From NCBI GenBank assembly GCA_003344405.1, contig NOWV01000059.1:1-64000 (forward strand): a stretch of DNA of 64,000 bases. The letters run 5' to 3'. Origin of the DNA: Trichoplax sp. H2. Its lineage: Eukaryota > Placozoa > Uniplacotomia > Trichoplacea. Positions 1 to 12,046 of this stretch are shown piece by piece (position 1 is the first letter of the stretch; every line of letters begins with the position of its first letter). Under the pieces are notes generated by a model that did no database searches, was not told the origin of the DNA, and saw only the letters and a list, made by a program, of their open reading frames with translations. The position numbers and the translations under genes are program-made.

Positions 1-3000
1 CTGTTTAAGTTGTATTTTAAGTTATATGCGAGAACACGGTATGAATATACTGTATATGGATGTAATCCTGTATCAGTAAATCCCCTTGTTGTACTGTCGA
101 AGATTAATTCCCATTGACTTTCATTTGCTAATGTCCTTTCTAATTTATATCCTACGTATCCGTTTAGCTTTAATGGTGTGCCCCATGTAATATTAATAGA
201 AGTCGAGTTGATCACCGTTACAGATACATCCATAACGATACTAGGAACTGAAATAAATAAACATGATTCTCTTTATAAACGTTTAATATCACGTATTAAC
301 GTATCTAATACTCTATTTGATTTCCTTACTATAAAATAATTGAATTTATTTATTACTACAGTGTATATATAAAATATCAGCTAATAATTGTATTGTAATA
401 TACAGTACATTTAGTACAGTATATTTATCTCGTTTCCGTAATATGTGTACTGTAAACAATTTTACATTACCTTCTTCTATCTATTTAATTATATTTAACT
501 ACAGTATTTAAATGTTACTACTCTGAATACTATATTTATAACATAATGTAGAATATAATTAATATAAATTTATTACAGTGTAAGCGTGTTTTAGTGTAAA
601 TTCATATACTTAACTAACCGTCTTCGTCTGTTCGTCTTGTTATACTAGGACTATCAGGTCCTAGGCCAACCTGAGTTCTGGCAGCTACCGTTATCGTATA
701 GTTGGTGAAAATTTGTAAACTTACAAGGTCAACACTGAATATATTACCCTCGACACTGACATTTTTATATGATGCTTCTGATACCGATTTATATCGAATC
801 AGATACTCTGTAATAATGCCGTTCTTGTTACCATCAGGTGGTGATCGCCATACTACATTTAGACTAGTCGAATTTGTTGTTGATACTTTTACTTCTTGTG
901 GCGGTGCACTTGGAGCTAAATACGTATAATAGTCATAAGTATTACTTATAAGTACTTATTTATACGTACATATTCAGAAGATTGCAATTCATATATGTAA
1001 GTTCCATACATATAATATTAATCATTTATATACACCAAACATAAGCTCGTACATATACTCCTACATGTACCCACCATCATTATTGCTGTATAGTTTATCA
1101 ATTTATATCATATCATACCAGATTGTTTTGTTGTTTCGTTAACAGATTCGCTTTCTGATCCATTCAATCCGTATTTTAAATTATATGCCATAACACGATA
1201 TGAATATACCGTATAAGGATGCAGTCCCATATCGTTAAACTCTCTTGTTTCATTGCCATCAAAAATTAACTGCCAATTGCTTTCATTTGCTAGTGTTCTT
1301 TGCAATCTATACCTAACAATCCCATTCAATGGCAAAGGCTGCCCCCATGAAATATTAATACCAGTTGCACTGAGCACCATAGCAGATATTATGGCTATCT
1401 TGCCGGGTGCTAATAAAGCAACACATATCACAAGTTATTAGCTTCAGCGTAATAAATCTGGTAATCATTATATTAATGCAATGTGGTATCACCTGCTTCA
1501 TCCGTATAAGCTGAGCTTTCTTTCGGGATACTAGATCCTACCGCATTACTAGCGACTATGCGAACATAATATTTTAAGGCTGGATGTAAATCCATGATCG
1601 TGGCCATCGTTTTGTTAACTATGCATTCACCAGACTGCAGGCTTCCATTACAATTAGGTGAAGTATAGTTCTGATTGGTTAATTGCGAAATTTTAATTGT
1701 ATAATTTGATACAAACAAATTGCCCAAGAATACTGGCGGAGCCCAAGCAATATCAAAAGATTTAGATGACGCGATGATCTTAATCTCTGGTATCTGTCCG
1801 GGAGGTGCTACAATAAATTACATACCGTAGGTCGTTTAGTAAACAACATTTCATATAGCCCTTTATATATATATATAATTATGCCGAAGTTTATTAATAA
1901 CCCCATATTCCCTTTAGACGAGCAGGTGAGTTAAATACTGTGCACTCTATTGAATGCTCTCCTTATTATAACAATTGTTAAACATATTACCTAGTACAAT
2001 CAGCGACGTATTAGCATCCTTTCTTAAAGCAGAATCAAAGCTGTTATAGGCCTCACATCGGTAACTTCCATTGTGACCATTTTCCACATTATTAATGGTT
2101 AGAAGACTATACCCTAGTCCTGACGTAACATTATAGCTACTACTGTTCAATAGATTACCGTTTCTATACCAGTTAATATTTGGTAGTGGAATGCTGCTTG
2201 CATTACACTCAAAAGATACACTATCGCCAATCTTGATAGTTTTATTAAGCGGCTTAAAAGTAAAGTAAGGCAACGCTAGAATCAAAAATAAAGATATTTC
2301 GTTTCAAAAGCAGCGCAATAAGCGTCCAATGTAACCTAATCAAAGAAACCATAATTCAACTTACTATATATAATTACAGAAGCAGAAGAACTGTTCACTC
2401 TAGAAAACTGATTCCATAATTCGCAATAGTAATTTCCCGCTGAGTTGCCTGACGCAGTCCCATTTAGAATACTGCTCCCGTCCATACTGCTTGTAATACT
2501 GTATGTAAGATTGTCTATCTCGACATCATCTTTGAACCACGTAAACGATGGTGAAGGATTACCGCTTCCATTGCATTGTAGTACCAATTGCTGAAATTCA
2601 CTTACGTTTTTACTTTGAGGTGACAGAGTTACTAATGGTATCGCTGTGGAGTAAAAGGATTATTGTATGATAGTAGTGTTAATAAATCCAACGAATTTTT
2701 AATTACTAGTTTTAATTCTACCGGAATAGTAAAACACATTCAATTACTAAACACAAGATGTAATAATATATAGTAACAAAATATTCTTACCACCAAGAGT
2801 AATTGTTATATTTCGGCTACTGTAGGAACCGTTTCTACTTGAAACTTCGCATGAATAAGTGCCAATATCTGACTGCGTAATATTTTCTATTACGAATTCT
2901 ACATAATTAGCGGTAATATTTTCCGAAGAAGCCTCGAATAGGTTACCGTCTTTGTATAGAGTAAAATTATATAATGAATTTCCTATAGTTTGGCATGTAA

Positions 3001-3063
3001 AGTTCAGAGAATCGTTTTCAAGCACTACATTCTTGTCCGATAATATTTCGACAACATTTGCGC
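1..3063 (-). CDS. Ig/FN3 cell-surface receptor, 3' and 5' ends missing
   Basis: Seven domain-sized exons read right to left: Ig at 2791-3063, 2365-2643 and 1991-2275; FN3 at 1493-1807, 1119-1409, 619-915 and 1-247 (cut by the window edge). Every complete exon starts after AG, ends before GT, is phase 1 on both sides and has a length divisible by three, so they splice in frame. The Ig exons show the Cys...Trp...D-x-G-x-Y-x-C pattern (NGSYRCEA, IGTYSCEV, AGNYYCEL). The FN3 exons show the W and Y-x-[IV] core (NYTITVAA, VYSYRVMAYN). Many NxS/T sequons point to a secreted or membrane protein. The signal peptide exon must lie to the right of 3063 and I could not find it; the membrane and cytoplasmic part lies outside the window. 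Ig3-FN3(n) order is that of LAR-type phosphatases and many adhesion receptors, so subfamily and function are open. The 1-247 and 1119-1409 FN3 domains are recent duplicates. Confidence 0.82.
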
Positions 3064-6015
3064 CTATAAAAGTACAGACATAAATCATATCACGAATAAT
3101 AGCGGCTATCTACGAATTCTAAAAGAATTTACAGCATGTTGCATTATTAGAAAGTCTTATTTCACCAGCAGCACTTTCATTAAAATATATATTCATGATA
3201 TCCATTCGTCAACATTCAAGCCATGTGATGCTATTGTAGACTAGGAAATATCTAACAGATAGTTCCATCATTCATATAATTCCCCTTACGAATAACATTA
3301 CTTATAATATCACCTAAGTGATTTTAAAGAATCAGTACATGTAATTTGACGATAGGAACTATGTGTGGTATTCGGAGTGCGCTATAAGAATAACAATTGT
3401 TGGACAATACTGTGGTTTAAGCAGAGCGTCTTAAGTTCAATAAAGGAGTCAGTACTGATTGCTGCAGTAGCTAAACTATTCAAATAAATCCTGGGTAGCT
3501 ATAAAGAAATATAATAACTTTAATATAGTGTAGTATTCTGCATTACGTAGTAAATTATAAATTTCCTATTTTGTTATCTGCAATTAGGAAGTCGCAATAC
3601 ACGGTATTTGAAGATATTATGGCACTTTAATTACAAGATATTTCAGTATTTTCTAATACATTGTTCTAAATAAAAGCGTACTTTACGGCATATCGGTACG
3701 ACGTGTATTTGATGGCAGTAATAGCTCTTTTGACAACTGTACAAGGTAAGTGGATGAAACAAGTACGTAAATGTACAAGCTGCAGCAATGCACATCGACG
3801 CATACCGTCGAAGATTGAAGTACGTTACACTACTAGGTCGCGTCGCAATCTAATCACTCCAGTTATATATAGTATTATGGGTGCAGGCCAACTTCCTATT
3901 ACGCTTAAGACTGAAGATGTGAGAGGAACTTCTATAAATAATATGTAATTTTCTCAAAAAATTTCACATACTCGTAAATCAAATTATATTATTAATTTCG
4001 TTTAATCTTTGCTACGTTCTATCATAGTATGCTCATACTGTATGGTGGTATAAGCTGCACTCAATATACTGTACAGTATAGTATTCTGTTACATACAGCA
4101 CAGCATAATCTACAATCTAATTATGACATCATTTAGAGATTATGGAGAAGTAAAATTCGTCAATCATTTTCTATCCGTAATACATGAATAGATAATTTAT
4201 GATCATGCTTTATATGTAGTACTTTTCAACTACACTTCTACAATCAACATCGTCTTTTTCTATAAAAAAAATAATCAACTTAGACGTACTAGATTCTAGG
4301 AATATAATACTTTAAAGCTGGCCTAAGATGCTGCTAATCACGAATTTCGGATAATAGTCTATCTTTAATAGAAGTCACATCACATATTGTATATCATTAT
4401 TAGCCTCGACAGTTCGACCATAAGAACTAACTACTCTATATGAAAACCGAAAGTCCTGCTACCGCGTTACCGTAACTTTCTAATATTAATCGTAAGACAG
4501 ACTAGTGGCAACATATGAATTGTCTATCACGTATGCATGGATAAAATGAGATATTCCTTTAAATAATTACTGATTAGTACTACTTTGCAAGATTGCTATA
4601 GAGCTTGCATAACAACATTGTGATGTAACATACAGCGGTATTGAACTCTATGATAGAATCACAGTAATGGACACAATATTTATGTTGTTTAATTGTAGCA
4701 CCAATGATGAAGATGTAATATGTTATTTGAATTTGAAGTACAGTAGTGTAAATTGCAGTATTGCATTTGTAGTTTTAGTTATCTTTACAGGTAATGTATC
4801 CTAAATGGATTAAAAAATATATTTACTTTATTTAAAGTTATAACATATACTGTACTGTACGTTGATAGCTGCAGTTCGACCTTATGCAATATCGTTGATT
4901 ACATTTCACAATTCGTAAGTTATGATATACCGTCCAAGTAAGCAAAACATCATCATAAATCATAAAGTTCCCTTTAGATCTATTTGATGGAAACGGGTAA
5001 GAAATTCATTCCACCCAATCGTATTAATCATAACTTTACTTTCATAACTAGTCTACTTTGATCCTTAATTGATAATTACACTGTATAACTGATCACTTTA
5101 TGTCATTACTACTGATTTCTCGTTTAGAATTCACAATGTCAGAAAGGACAGTATTAGTCTTGCCCACGTTGTTAACTTAATTCAGAAATCGAAAATTCTA
5201 GCAATCATGGCTCTACTAATATACGCGTAATTGTACTGTATAATTCTAAACCAACACATACTGATTGGATTATAATTACTGTATAGAGTACTGTAATAAG
5301 TCACATCCAAGTGACTCGATCTAGGAAGCCAAGCAAGATTCAAGAAGCTAACAAGTAATTACAAGAAGACATCCAGTAAATTAGTCAATTGCGCCTAAAC
5401 TGTACTGAACAGTACTCGTCTGACAATACTCTAGAATATGCAAATACTCGTAGCCCTCAGCTTGAATCATGAATGACCGAACTTCTCTTTAAACTACGGC
5501 GCAGAAAATAAAATTTCTCAAAGCATAATGAAGTACTCTATATCCAAAGGAGTTTTGACTTCATAGTAAACAAATTGGAAAGCATAAGAATGTTGTCAAC
5601 ATGGCTTAGTTTATATGTGTACAAGAACGCTACGCTAACGTGAAGAACTCAAGAATAAAGCGCTCTACCTTCCGACGACGCCCAAAAAGTTAATATCACC
5701 AGGCAAACCAAGGATTTTAAGATGCCCATTCCTTCCCTTTAAGTTAAGGCGGCTCTTCAACTGAAGCTTTAACTAAGCATTCAATACAGAATTTACTACA
5801 AACTTGATATTTCTGCGGTCAACATTTATTCTTCCTGAAGTATGAGAGATAATTCTATAATACACCAATTTAGAATGCTGTACAAGTAACAATGTAAAGT
5901 AACAATAGGGTTATTAGCTAAATAGAGCAACTTAATTTACTGTACCAAGTTTCATATCCATTTACGCCTAGTTTGGACTAAAATAGTAGTAAGGACAGCA
6001 TTTTGAATCCATGTC

Positions 6016-6320
6016 CAGTGCAGTACAGTATGAATTCGCTACTGTATTAGGTCATTCGATACTGGATGTACTGTATCTCAACGATTGTACACTGTACAGT
6101 GTACAGTACAGTACCATACAGTGCAAGGCTACAACATACTGTACAGTACGCGGCGGCGTACTGTACTTGTCAACAACTCGCAGTCACAGCAGGCTAAATT
6201 TAGCCATTAATACTTGAATAATAGACATCCTACTGTACTGTACTCAGTAATTCGAATGAGAGAAAGATACAGTACTGTGAGGGATAGTACTGTACACTGT
6301 ACAGTATACAGAGTACAGTA
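6016..6320. repeat. Palindromic TACTG/CAGTA repeat cluster 1
   Basis: The stretch is built from the pentamer TACTG in short tandem runs that flip to its complement CAGTA, giving palindromes such as TACTGTACAGTA and CACTGTACAGTG at 6018-6030, 6088-6117, 6137-6149 and 6280-6325. Unrelated sequence separates the runs. Both orientations occur side by side, so single strands could fold into hairpins. An ORF at 6011-6217 is only a translation of this repeat. Confidence 0.75.
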
Positions 6321-7255
6321 CAGCACTATGCAAACAACGTGCTAGAAAGTTACAAATAAAACAAAACTAAATAAATATGGTACGGTACAGCACTACAGCG
6401 TAGTTACTGCACACTGCAACAACACTGCCTTGCTCTGTTCTTTATGAGCAACAATTCTAGCACAAATGGTTAGGGCGTGTGCTGTGATGTAAAAAATTCT
6501 TAGGGCGTATGTACTGTAAATTGTTAATGAGTCCAGTCTCCAGTAAATAATGAATGATCATATGTCTGATGTGTACCGCACTACGTTACAATAATTAATT
6601 AATTAATTAATGATTATCGTAATTACGATATTGGTATGTTGGTAAAGTAGATAAATAGAAAAAAATGGACAGAGTAGTTTGAATGGTATAAACTAACTAT
6701 AATTATTTCGGTGCAAAAATTAGTGATATACACCCTACATAGTCTCTCTACTCTATATTTGTATGGAAGATAACTACGGTCACTGATCTATACAATTAAG
6801 CGGTTTTACAAGGGGAATCTTCTATATTACCACTGTTTTTATCTTTTTATAATGATTTCCACTAAGCACAGTGCAAGTAAAGCGGCAAACTATTGCAGCG
6901 GACTGGTAGTTATACCGTTTGAAGTATACTAGCTAACACTATCTTCAATGCAAGGATTGCCTATACGGCATTGCATGTACTGTAAAATATTGTATATTAT
7001 ACAGTATGTTACATTATACGGAATTACTAAGTAGGTAACGAATGTATCAAGTTTTACTATAAATTTCGTGCAAGCTGACTTGCGTCTACCACTCGGATAC
7101 ACTGCATTCTAACAATATAGAAAGCGCCTAAAAATATCGAAAAGCTGTGAAACTTAAAATAATCTTTAAAGTTGAAGTACATTCCAAATTCAATTAACGG
7201 TGGTGTTTAACTTGAAAATACGTATACAATGCTATAGAAGGCATTTCACATTATA

Positions 7256-7261
7256 TTTATT
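7256..7261 (-). promoter_or_regulatory. Candidate poly(A) signal of the GT14 gene
   Basis: AATAAA on the minus strand, about 280 bases past the stop codon of the glycosyltransferase. It is a plausible 3'-end signal, but the hexamer is common in such AT-rich DNA. Confidence 0.3.
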
Positions 7262-7542
7262 CATGTAATCATAATAAAATATGATATCTGTTTCACTTAC
7301 ATACTGTAATGCTATGGGATTTCGAAGAAATCATAGAATGAATAATATGATATAAATTAAATTTCGTAAATCATAGCTTTGTCCCTGACATACGCCTGTT
7401 CATAATTCGGTCTAAACTCTCAGCTAAAAAAGTACGATAACTACCAATATTTTTAACGAATAGAATTTGATTTATCAAATATGCAATAATGCAATGATCA
7501 TATTCTAAAGTTTACGCTTTACTTTAATAGGTATGTACTAAT

Positions 7543-8907
7543 TCACGTTGCGCAAAATGAATAATTACCGTAGTCCATCACCATTTTACTATATCGATAA
7601 GAAGTGAGACAATCAACAGTAATATGATCGTACGTCAATATAAATTTATTAGCAAACATATACTCTTCTTTAACCAAAGATGGTAAATCACCCGTGCCAA
7701 ATACGCAAACTCCTCTGAGAAAGAAACCCTTGCATGATTCTCCGCCCCAGCGTGCTAACTTTATTTTCATATTATATCTTTTATTTCTCTGAGTATTATC
7801 GTAACGTCCAGGTGCATCCCGATGACGCTGAAGAGTTGCCCAAAAATTTTCATCTGGGCTGTAAGTGGTTTTAAGCCAATTACGCAATCTAATAGCGTCC
7901 GGATTGGTAAACACGAAGCGACAGAATTCATACGTTAAAGCATAGTAAGCACTACCTTTAAATAATTCGATTCCCGTTAGGCTTTCTTTATCTTTAGCTG
8001 TATTGATTAGTTGATCGTTTATCGTTTTATATACCTTCTGCCAACGCCATTTTAAATGAGGAGCAAGGTAAGTCTCGACATCATTCTTACCATGCAGCGA
8101 TTTTAAATACGTTACTATTTCTCGATTTGTCTTTAGAGGAAAATCTTGACCACACAAATTGATAACGTATTTCCATGGCTTCTTTGAATGCAGTAAATCG
8201 TTCATGCACAATAAATCCGCTTCTAGTCTGCTATATGAAGCATACACTACAGAAATAGATTTCGTAAGAAAAACGTTATCAAAGCATTTAGCAAAGTTGC
8301 GTAATACGTTATGAAAGGCTAGGGAAGATTTACTATCTGCATGAATACAATAAATATTCTGCGGAGCGTAAATAGCTTGTAGTAATCTTAATACTTGTTC
8401 AGCATCGCGGTGTGCAGTTAAAATGTAAGCAATTGGATACTCTAGTTCTGCTTTAGAAAATGGAAGTACAGGAAAATAGGGCGTAAAGTTAGAACAATTG
8501 CTAGAAAAATCAGCGAGTCTTTGATCTGAAATTGTACTTCGCTTTCCAGAGTTTTTCAATTTATCAGTGACATGTTTGATATTATGATTATCGTTACTAA
8601 TAATCTTATCACAGCGTGGCTTATTCTTAAAAACCGAACCATAATAATTATTTGTTCCAAATCTAGAGTAGTATCCGATATAAGGGTCAAATTTCTGTAA
8701 GCAGCCAGGTGATTGCTTTTGAATCATAAAGCTGTCCGAGAAATTTACAATAAGTGGTTTAGGCAAATCATCGAAGCTATCATTAAAATATGTCGATTGT
8801 ATCTTGAGTGCTGACAACAAAGGCATAAAATTTCTTGATAAATATAGGGTAATAATTAGGCCACAAAAGGAAGTAACTGTCAACAAAACTTGTAAGATCT
8901 TTTTCAT
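7543..8907 (-). CDS. Core-2/I-branching beta-1,6-GlcNAc transferase-like protein (GT14)
   Basis: An intronless 454-residue ORF of the GT14 family, Golgi type II membrane enzymes that add branching sugars (typically beta-1,6-linked GlcNAc) to O-glycans and I-antigen chains. I start at the ATG at 8907 because it is followed at once by a Lys-Lys and a signal anchor (about residues 5-24). The same frame is open to an ATG at 9024, but those 39 extra residues would bury the anchor. After a stem rich in Asn/Ser come the family signatures: YPIAYILTAHRD (157-168), CIHAD (187-191), NLCGQDFPLKTN (250-261), KGSAYYALT (317-325) and YSPDENFWATLQR (349-361). The glutamate of SPDE matches, from memory of the family, the catalytic residue of mouse core-2 transferase. 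Conserved cysteines are present and there is no DxD motif, as expected for this metal-independent family. Whether it makes core 2, core 4, I or xylose linkages cannot be told from sequence. Confidence 0.88.
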   Translation of the reverse strand: MKKILQVLLTVTSFCGLIITLYLSRNFMPLLSALKIQSTYFNDSFDDLPKPLIVNFSDSFMIQKQSPGCLQKFDPYIGYYSRFGTNNYYGSVFKNKPRCDKIISNDNHNIKHVTDKLKNSGKRSTISDQRLADFSSNCSNFTPYFPVLPFSKAELEYPIAYILTAHRDAEQVLRLLQAIYAPQNIYCIHADSKSSLAFHNVLRNFAKCFDNVFLTKSISVVYASYSRLEADLLCMNDLLHSKKPWKYVINLCGQDFPLKTNREIVTYLKSLHGKNDVETYLAPHLKWRWQKVYKTINDQLINTAKDKESLTGIELFKGSAYYALTYEFCRFVFTNPDAIRLRNWLKTTYSPDENFWATLQRHRDAPGRYDNTQRNKRYNMKIKLARWGGESCKGFFLRGVCVFGTGDLPSLVKEEYMFANKFILTYDHITVDCLTSYRYSKMVMDYGNYSFCAT

Positions 8908-10501
8908 TATCACGCTGCTTACGTTGCACCTGATCAATTGCCCATCCACTGTAGAAACATCGCATACCGTGCCATACAGTTTGTATACATAGAACTGCAC
9001 AACATAGATTTCAACGTCATGCAAAATAATTCATTCCGTCCACCGATGGAAAATGTATGCGACGTTCTGTTGCAATCTAGTTAATAATGACAGAAAATTT
9101 TACCTTAAATAAGTTAAGAAATTACCTGTACGAAAAGTTACGTATTAATCGATGAATAAACATAATTAAATTCATTCTAGCAATAATTGAGTACATACAA
9201 CAGTTTAATTTTTGTACTGTAATGTCAGCACTTTTGCATTCATGAAGCTTACCACTTGTCGTTTTATAGATCACTCAGAGTGCTGCAGTGCAGAAAATAC
9301 ATGTATGATATCAAAAATTTACCAGAATTATTGACTGATAAATACGAGTATCTACCTTTAAGTTTAATTTGTAAAAGATGCATCACCCAAGCAAGACGTT
9401 TTACTTACGCAATGACAGAATTGTATTATGTTCCCATCAAAAATCATCCTATAGTACATTCCTGAAGCTGTAAACACATGCTAAGATAAGATCACCGTAA
9501 GGAATATGATTTTTATCGTCTCACTAGGCAAATAGAATATCAAGTGTTGCCCTTTGGATACATTGGCGACACGAAAGGACGATTACGTGATTCGGTAACT
9601 AAATGAGATTAATTACAGTAAAATTTACTGATAGTAAGTTTCTATTCAAAGCCCTTCCACAACTTTGGCGAAATTTTTGAAATACTTCAATAATAAAATA
9701 ATATTATTTGGATATGCAACTAACTCTATAAGCAGCATCTGACTGTCATAGCAGGTTCTTAACACTTAAAATAAAATCCATATTATTAAGTGACATGGAG
9801 TTTATCTCATAAATATCGCAAGATTAATGCAATAGATGTCACTATGGCTTAGTATCACATGCTCACAAAAAGTAAAATTTGTATTACCCTGAATCGATAC
9901 CATATTAAAAAGCTTAATGCTCCACTTAGTCACTTAGTGTACACTGTACAACACTGGTACCGTGCATCTAGTAATTCTTGAAACAGCGCTCCTTGACACT
10001 GACAGCATACATGATAAATAAGTTACGCGTAATTCACAGGATTATCAGAAATTAACAAATACACATTTGTGTGTATATGCAGTACTGTAATATGAGCTAG
10101 AAATATATACAGTATCTGCGGTAATTTGGTATTGCTGTTACGCATATCACTGCTCAAGCCGCTTATTTTAGGCCAAACATTGAAACTGAAGCGCAAAAAT
10201 GGCACCTTACTACACCGCATACTGTACAGTACAGTATGTCAGTTGTTATACTGTATATCACTAGAATGCAACATGACAAGACAACAGCATTTATATGCGG
10301 TATTTTAAATATTTTTAATAAACAATTACATACAGTCTTAGTGTCTTACTGTTAGTAAATTCAAAAGAAGCGACTGGCTGATCGCAAATCAATTAAATGA
10401 GTACTGTACTGGTATTATAAAGTAAAATCAAATACTGTACATTGCCCTGCGTAAAACAAAAACTGTTAAAGCGCAGTATTGTATTGCAGTTAATACGCTA
10501 G

Positions 10502-10782
10502 GTCAAGTTTACCGAGCCTATCATTTTACAAAGTAATGATCTCGTTTATAAAGCCATCAAATCATTGCTTATTTTATAGAGTAAACCAGGTCGCCTTGAA
10601 CCATGGCAATTTTTATAATAAGTTACTACGAAGTTAATCGTTAATTTAAGACATAACATTTCAAAGGTAATTTTACAAACCTTCTTAATTACTTCATAAA
10701 GTAATCAAGTTAATGGTCATTTTATAAAATGACCAAGCTGACCTGGTTTACTTTATGAAATAATCAGCTCAGTAAACTTGAC
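10502..10782. repeat. Foldback (MITE-like) element
   Basis: The outer arms match as inverted repeats: GTCAAGTTTACCGAGC at 10502-10517 against the complement of 10767-10782 with one mismatch. An inner pair, AGTAAACCAGGTC near 10581-10594 against GACCTGGTTTACT near 10740-10752, is perfectly complementary and its flanks nearly so. The interior contains the perfect 22-bp palindrome 10714-10735 and related TTAC/TTTATAAA/GTAA near-palindromes. Nested symmetry with no coding capacity fits a small non-autonomous DNA element. I did not find a clear target-site duplication. Confidence 0.6.
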
Positions 10783-11185
10783 TTAACATATGCGTACATA
10801 TATATATGCACAAAACTTTTTTACTTCAAATTTTACTACAGATAGGTCAGAATCAAAGTTAGGTCAGGTTGAGTTGAATGCAATGCAGGATTGGATTTAA
10901 TGTGAAATTTTAGATCAATATGAAAATGTTAGTACAGTACAAGCACGAAAAATACTAACTGCATACTCAGGTTCTGTATACACCCCTTTAAGTATATTTT
11001 CTTTTTACATTATATCATCAATCCTCGAAAAGTACATAAATGTACGGCAGCTAAATGGTTCCAGGGTTTCTTATCAGATTTCAGTGTTCGACTGTCTGCG
11101 CACAGTGTAATTTTACTTGTATCAGCAAAGATGAAACCGAGATGCTCTATTGATTGTATTCTTTTAATACTGTATGTACTACGCT

Positions 11186-11263
11186 GTGATGAAATCCGAT
11201 CACGAAAATTCCAAAGTTGTAGAAAATTAGAACTTTGGAATCTTCGTGATCGCATTTTATCAC
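11186..11263. repeat. Long-stem hairpin (33-bp arms, 12-nt loop)
   Basis: Bases 11186-11218 and 11231-11263 are reverse complements at 30 of 33 positions, separated by the loop 11219-11230. The stem has no bulge. It could be a small foldback element remnant or a precursor-type transcript hairpin. Nothing in the sequence shows that it is transcribed. Confidence 0.6.
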
Positions 11264-11830
11264 ATACACATATATAATAACATCTAAAGTACGTTACTGT
11301 AATTGTAGTTGTAATTTTAATAATTTTAATCATATCATATCAAGATTAATTAATAGCGGTGATCTACCATAGCCCATTCCAATCTACGGCATGAGACAAT
11401 ATGCAATTGTAAGCAAGTAAATTGCAATGCTGTACCTGCTGTAGATCAGCAGGCAGCAGTGAACTTACAGAAAGTAACATCAAATCAAATCAGCATAGCA
11501 AGCCTTTAGTGCATTATAATTAATTATTAGTTATAATTATTAACAAATACAAATTTACCTAGTAGCTTTGTAAGTTCGGATGAATATGTCGACGTATCCG
11601 ATATAACCGTTCTTTAAAAAGAGCCTCCCATCAACATCGGAACAGTATTGTTAAGCAGAATTATTACTAGTGTTCCAGAGTACGGTATACTCTACGGTTA
11701 CAAAATGTAAATGAAAAATGCGATATTTTGTTATTTATTTATGAATCAGTAACAGACTAACAGTACTTTAATTAAGGACTTGCAAATTTAACACACAATT
11801 CACAAATCTATAGTAATAAGAGGAGTCCTT

Positions 11831-12046
11831 CAGTGTACAGTCTGTACAGTACTGAACGGTACTGTAAGTAAACATGTACTGTAGCTAGTACTGTAGTAAA
11901 ACTAGCAAGTACTGTACTGTACTGTACGGTACAGTACGCAAAATCGGGCTGATCAATTTGGAACCGGACGTACTGTACTGTTCATACATACTGCACCGTA
12001 CACTGTAGTTTGTGACAACGTGACAAACGCGACATACTGTACAGTA
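11831..12046. repeat. Palindromic TACTG/CAGTA repeat cluster 2
   Basis: Broken runs of TACTG and CAGTA in both orientations, including TACTGTACTGTACTG near 11909-11925 and the palindrome TACTGTACAGTA near 12035-12046. Several units carry single-base changes (ACGGTAC, ACTGAAC). Confidence 0.75.

Larger units (their letters stand above)
3064..7542. other. Gene-free stretch, repeat-bearing
   Basis: I see no exon with recognisable domain content on either strand. The missing first exon(s) of the Ig/FN3 gene at 1-3063 should be here or further right. Scattered palindromic TACTG/CAGTA words become dense at 6016-6320. A short run of ATTA repeats lies near 6593-6612. The 3' UTR of the glycosyltransferase gene probably occupies the right end. 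Confidence 0.6.

Noticed and set aside
3703-3948. ORF with a hydrophobic start (ATG at 3712) and a GTAAGT-type donor, resembling a signal-peptide exon
   Set aside because: The hydrophobic stretch is short and no partner exon with any domain follows on the plus strand for many kilobases.
4667-4804. Short plus-strand ORF ending in a membrane-like stretch before a GTAATG donor
   Set aside because: Only 45 residues, no upstream or downstream partner exon and no recognised domain; chance is likely in AT-rich DNA.
6011-6217. 68-residue ORF
   Set aside because: It overlaps palindromic repeat cluster 1 and has the same repeat-derived composition.
7543-9024. Longer 493-residue start for the glycosyltransferase at 9024
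   Set aside because: The signal anchor begins right after the Met at 8907; the extra 39 residues are not typical of the family N-terminus.
9256-9465. 69-residue ORF upstream of the glycosyltransferase
   Set aside because: No domain, no splice context, and codon content unlike the confirmed exons.
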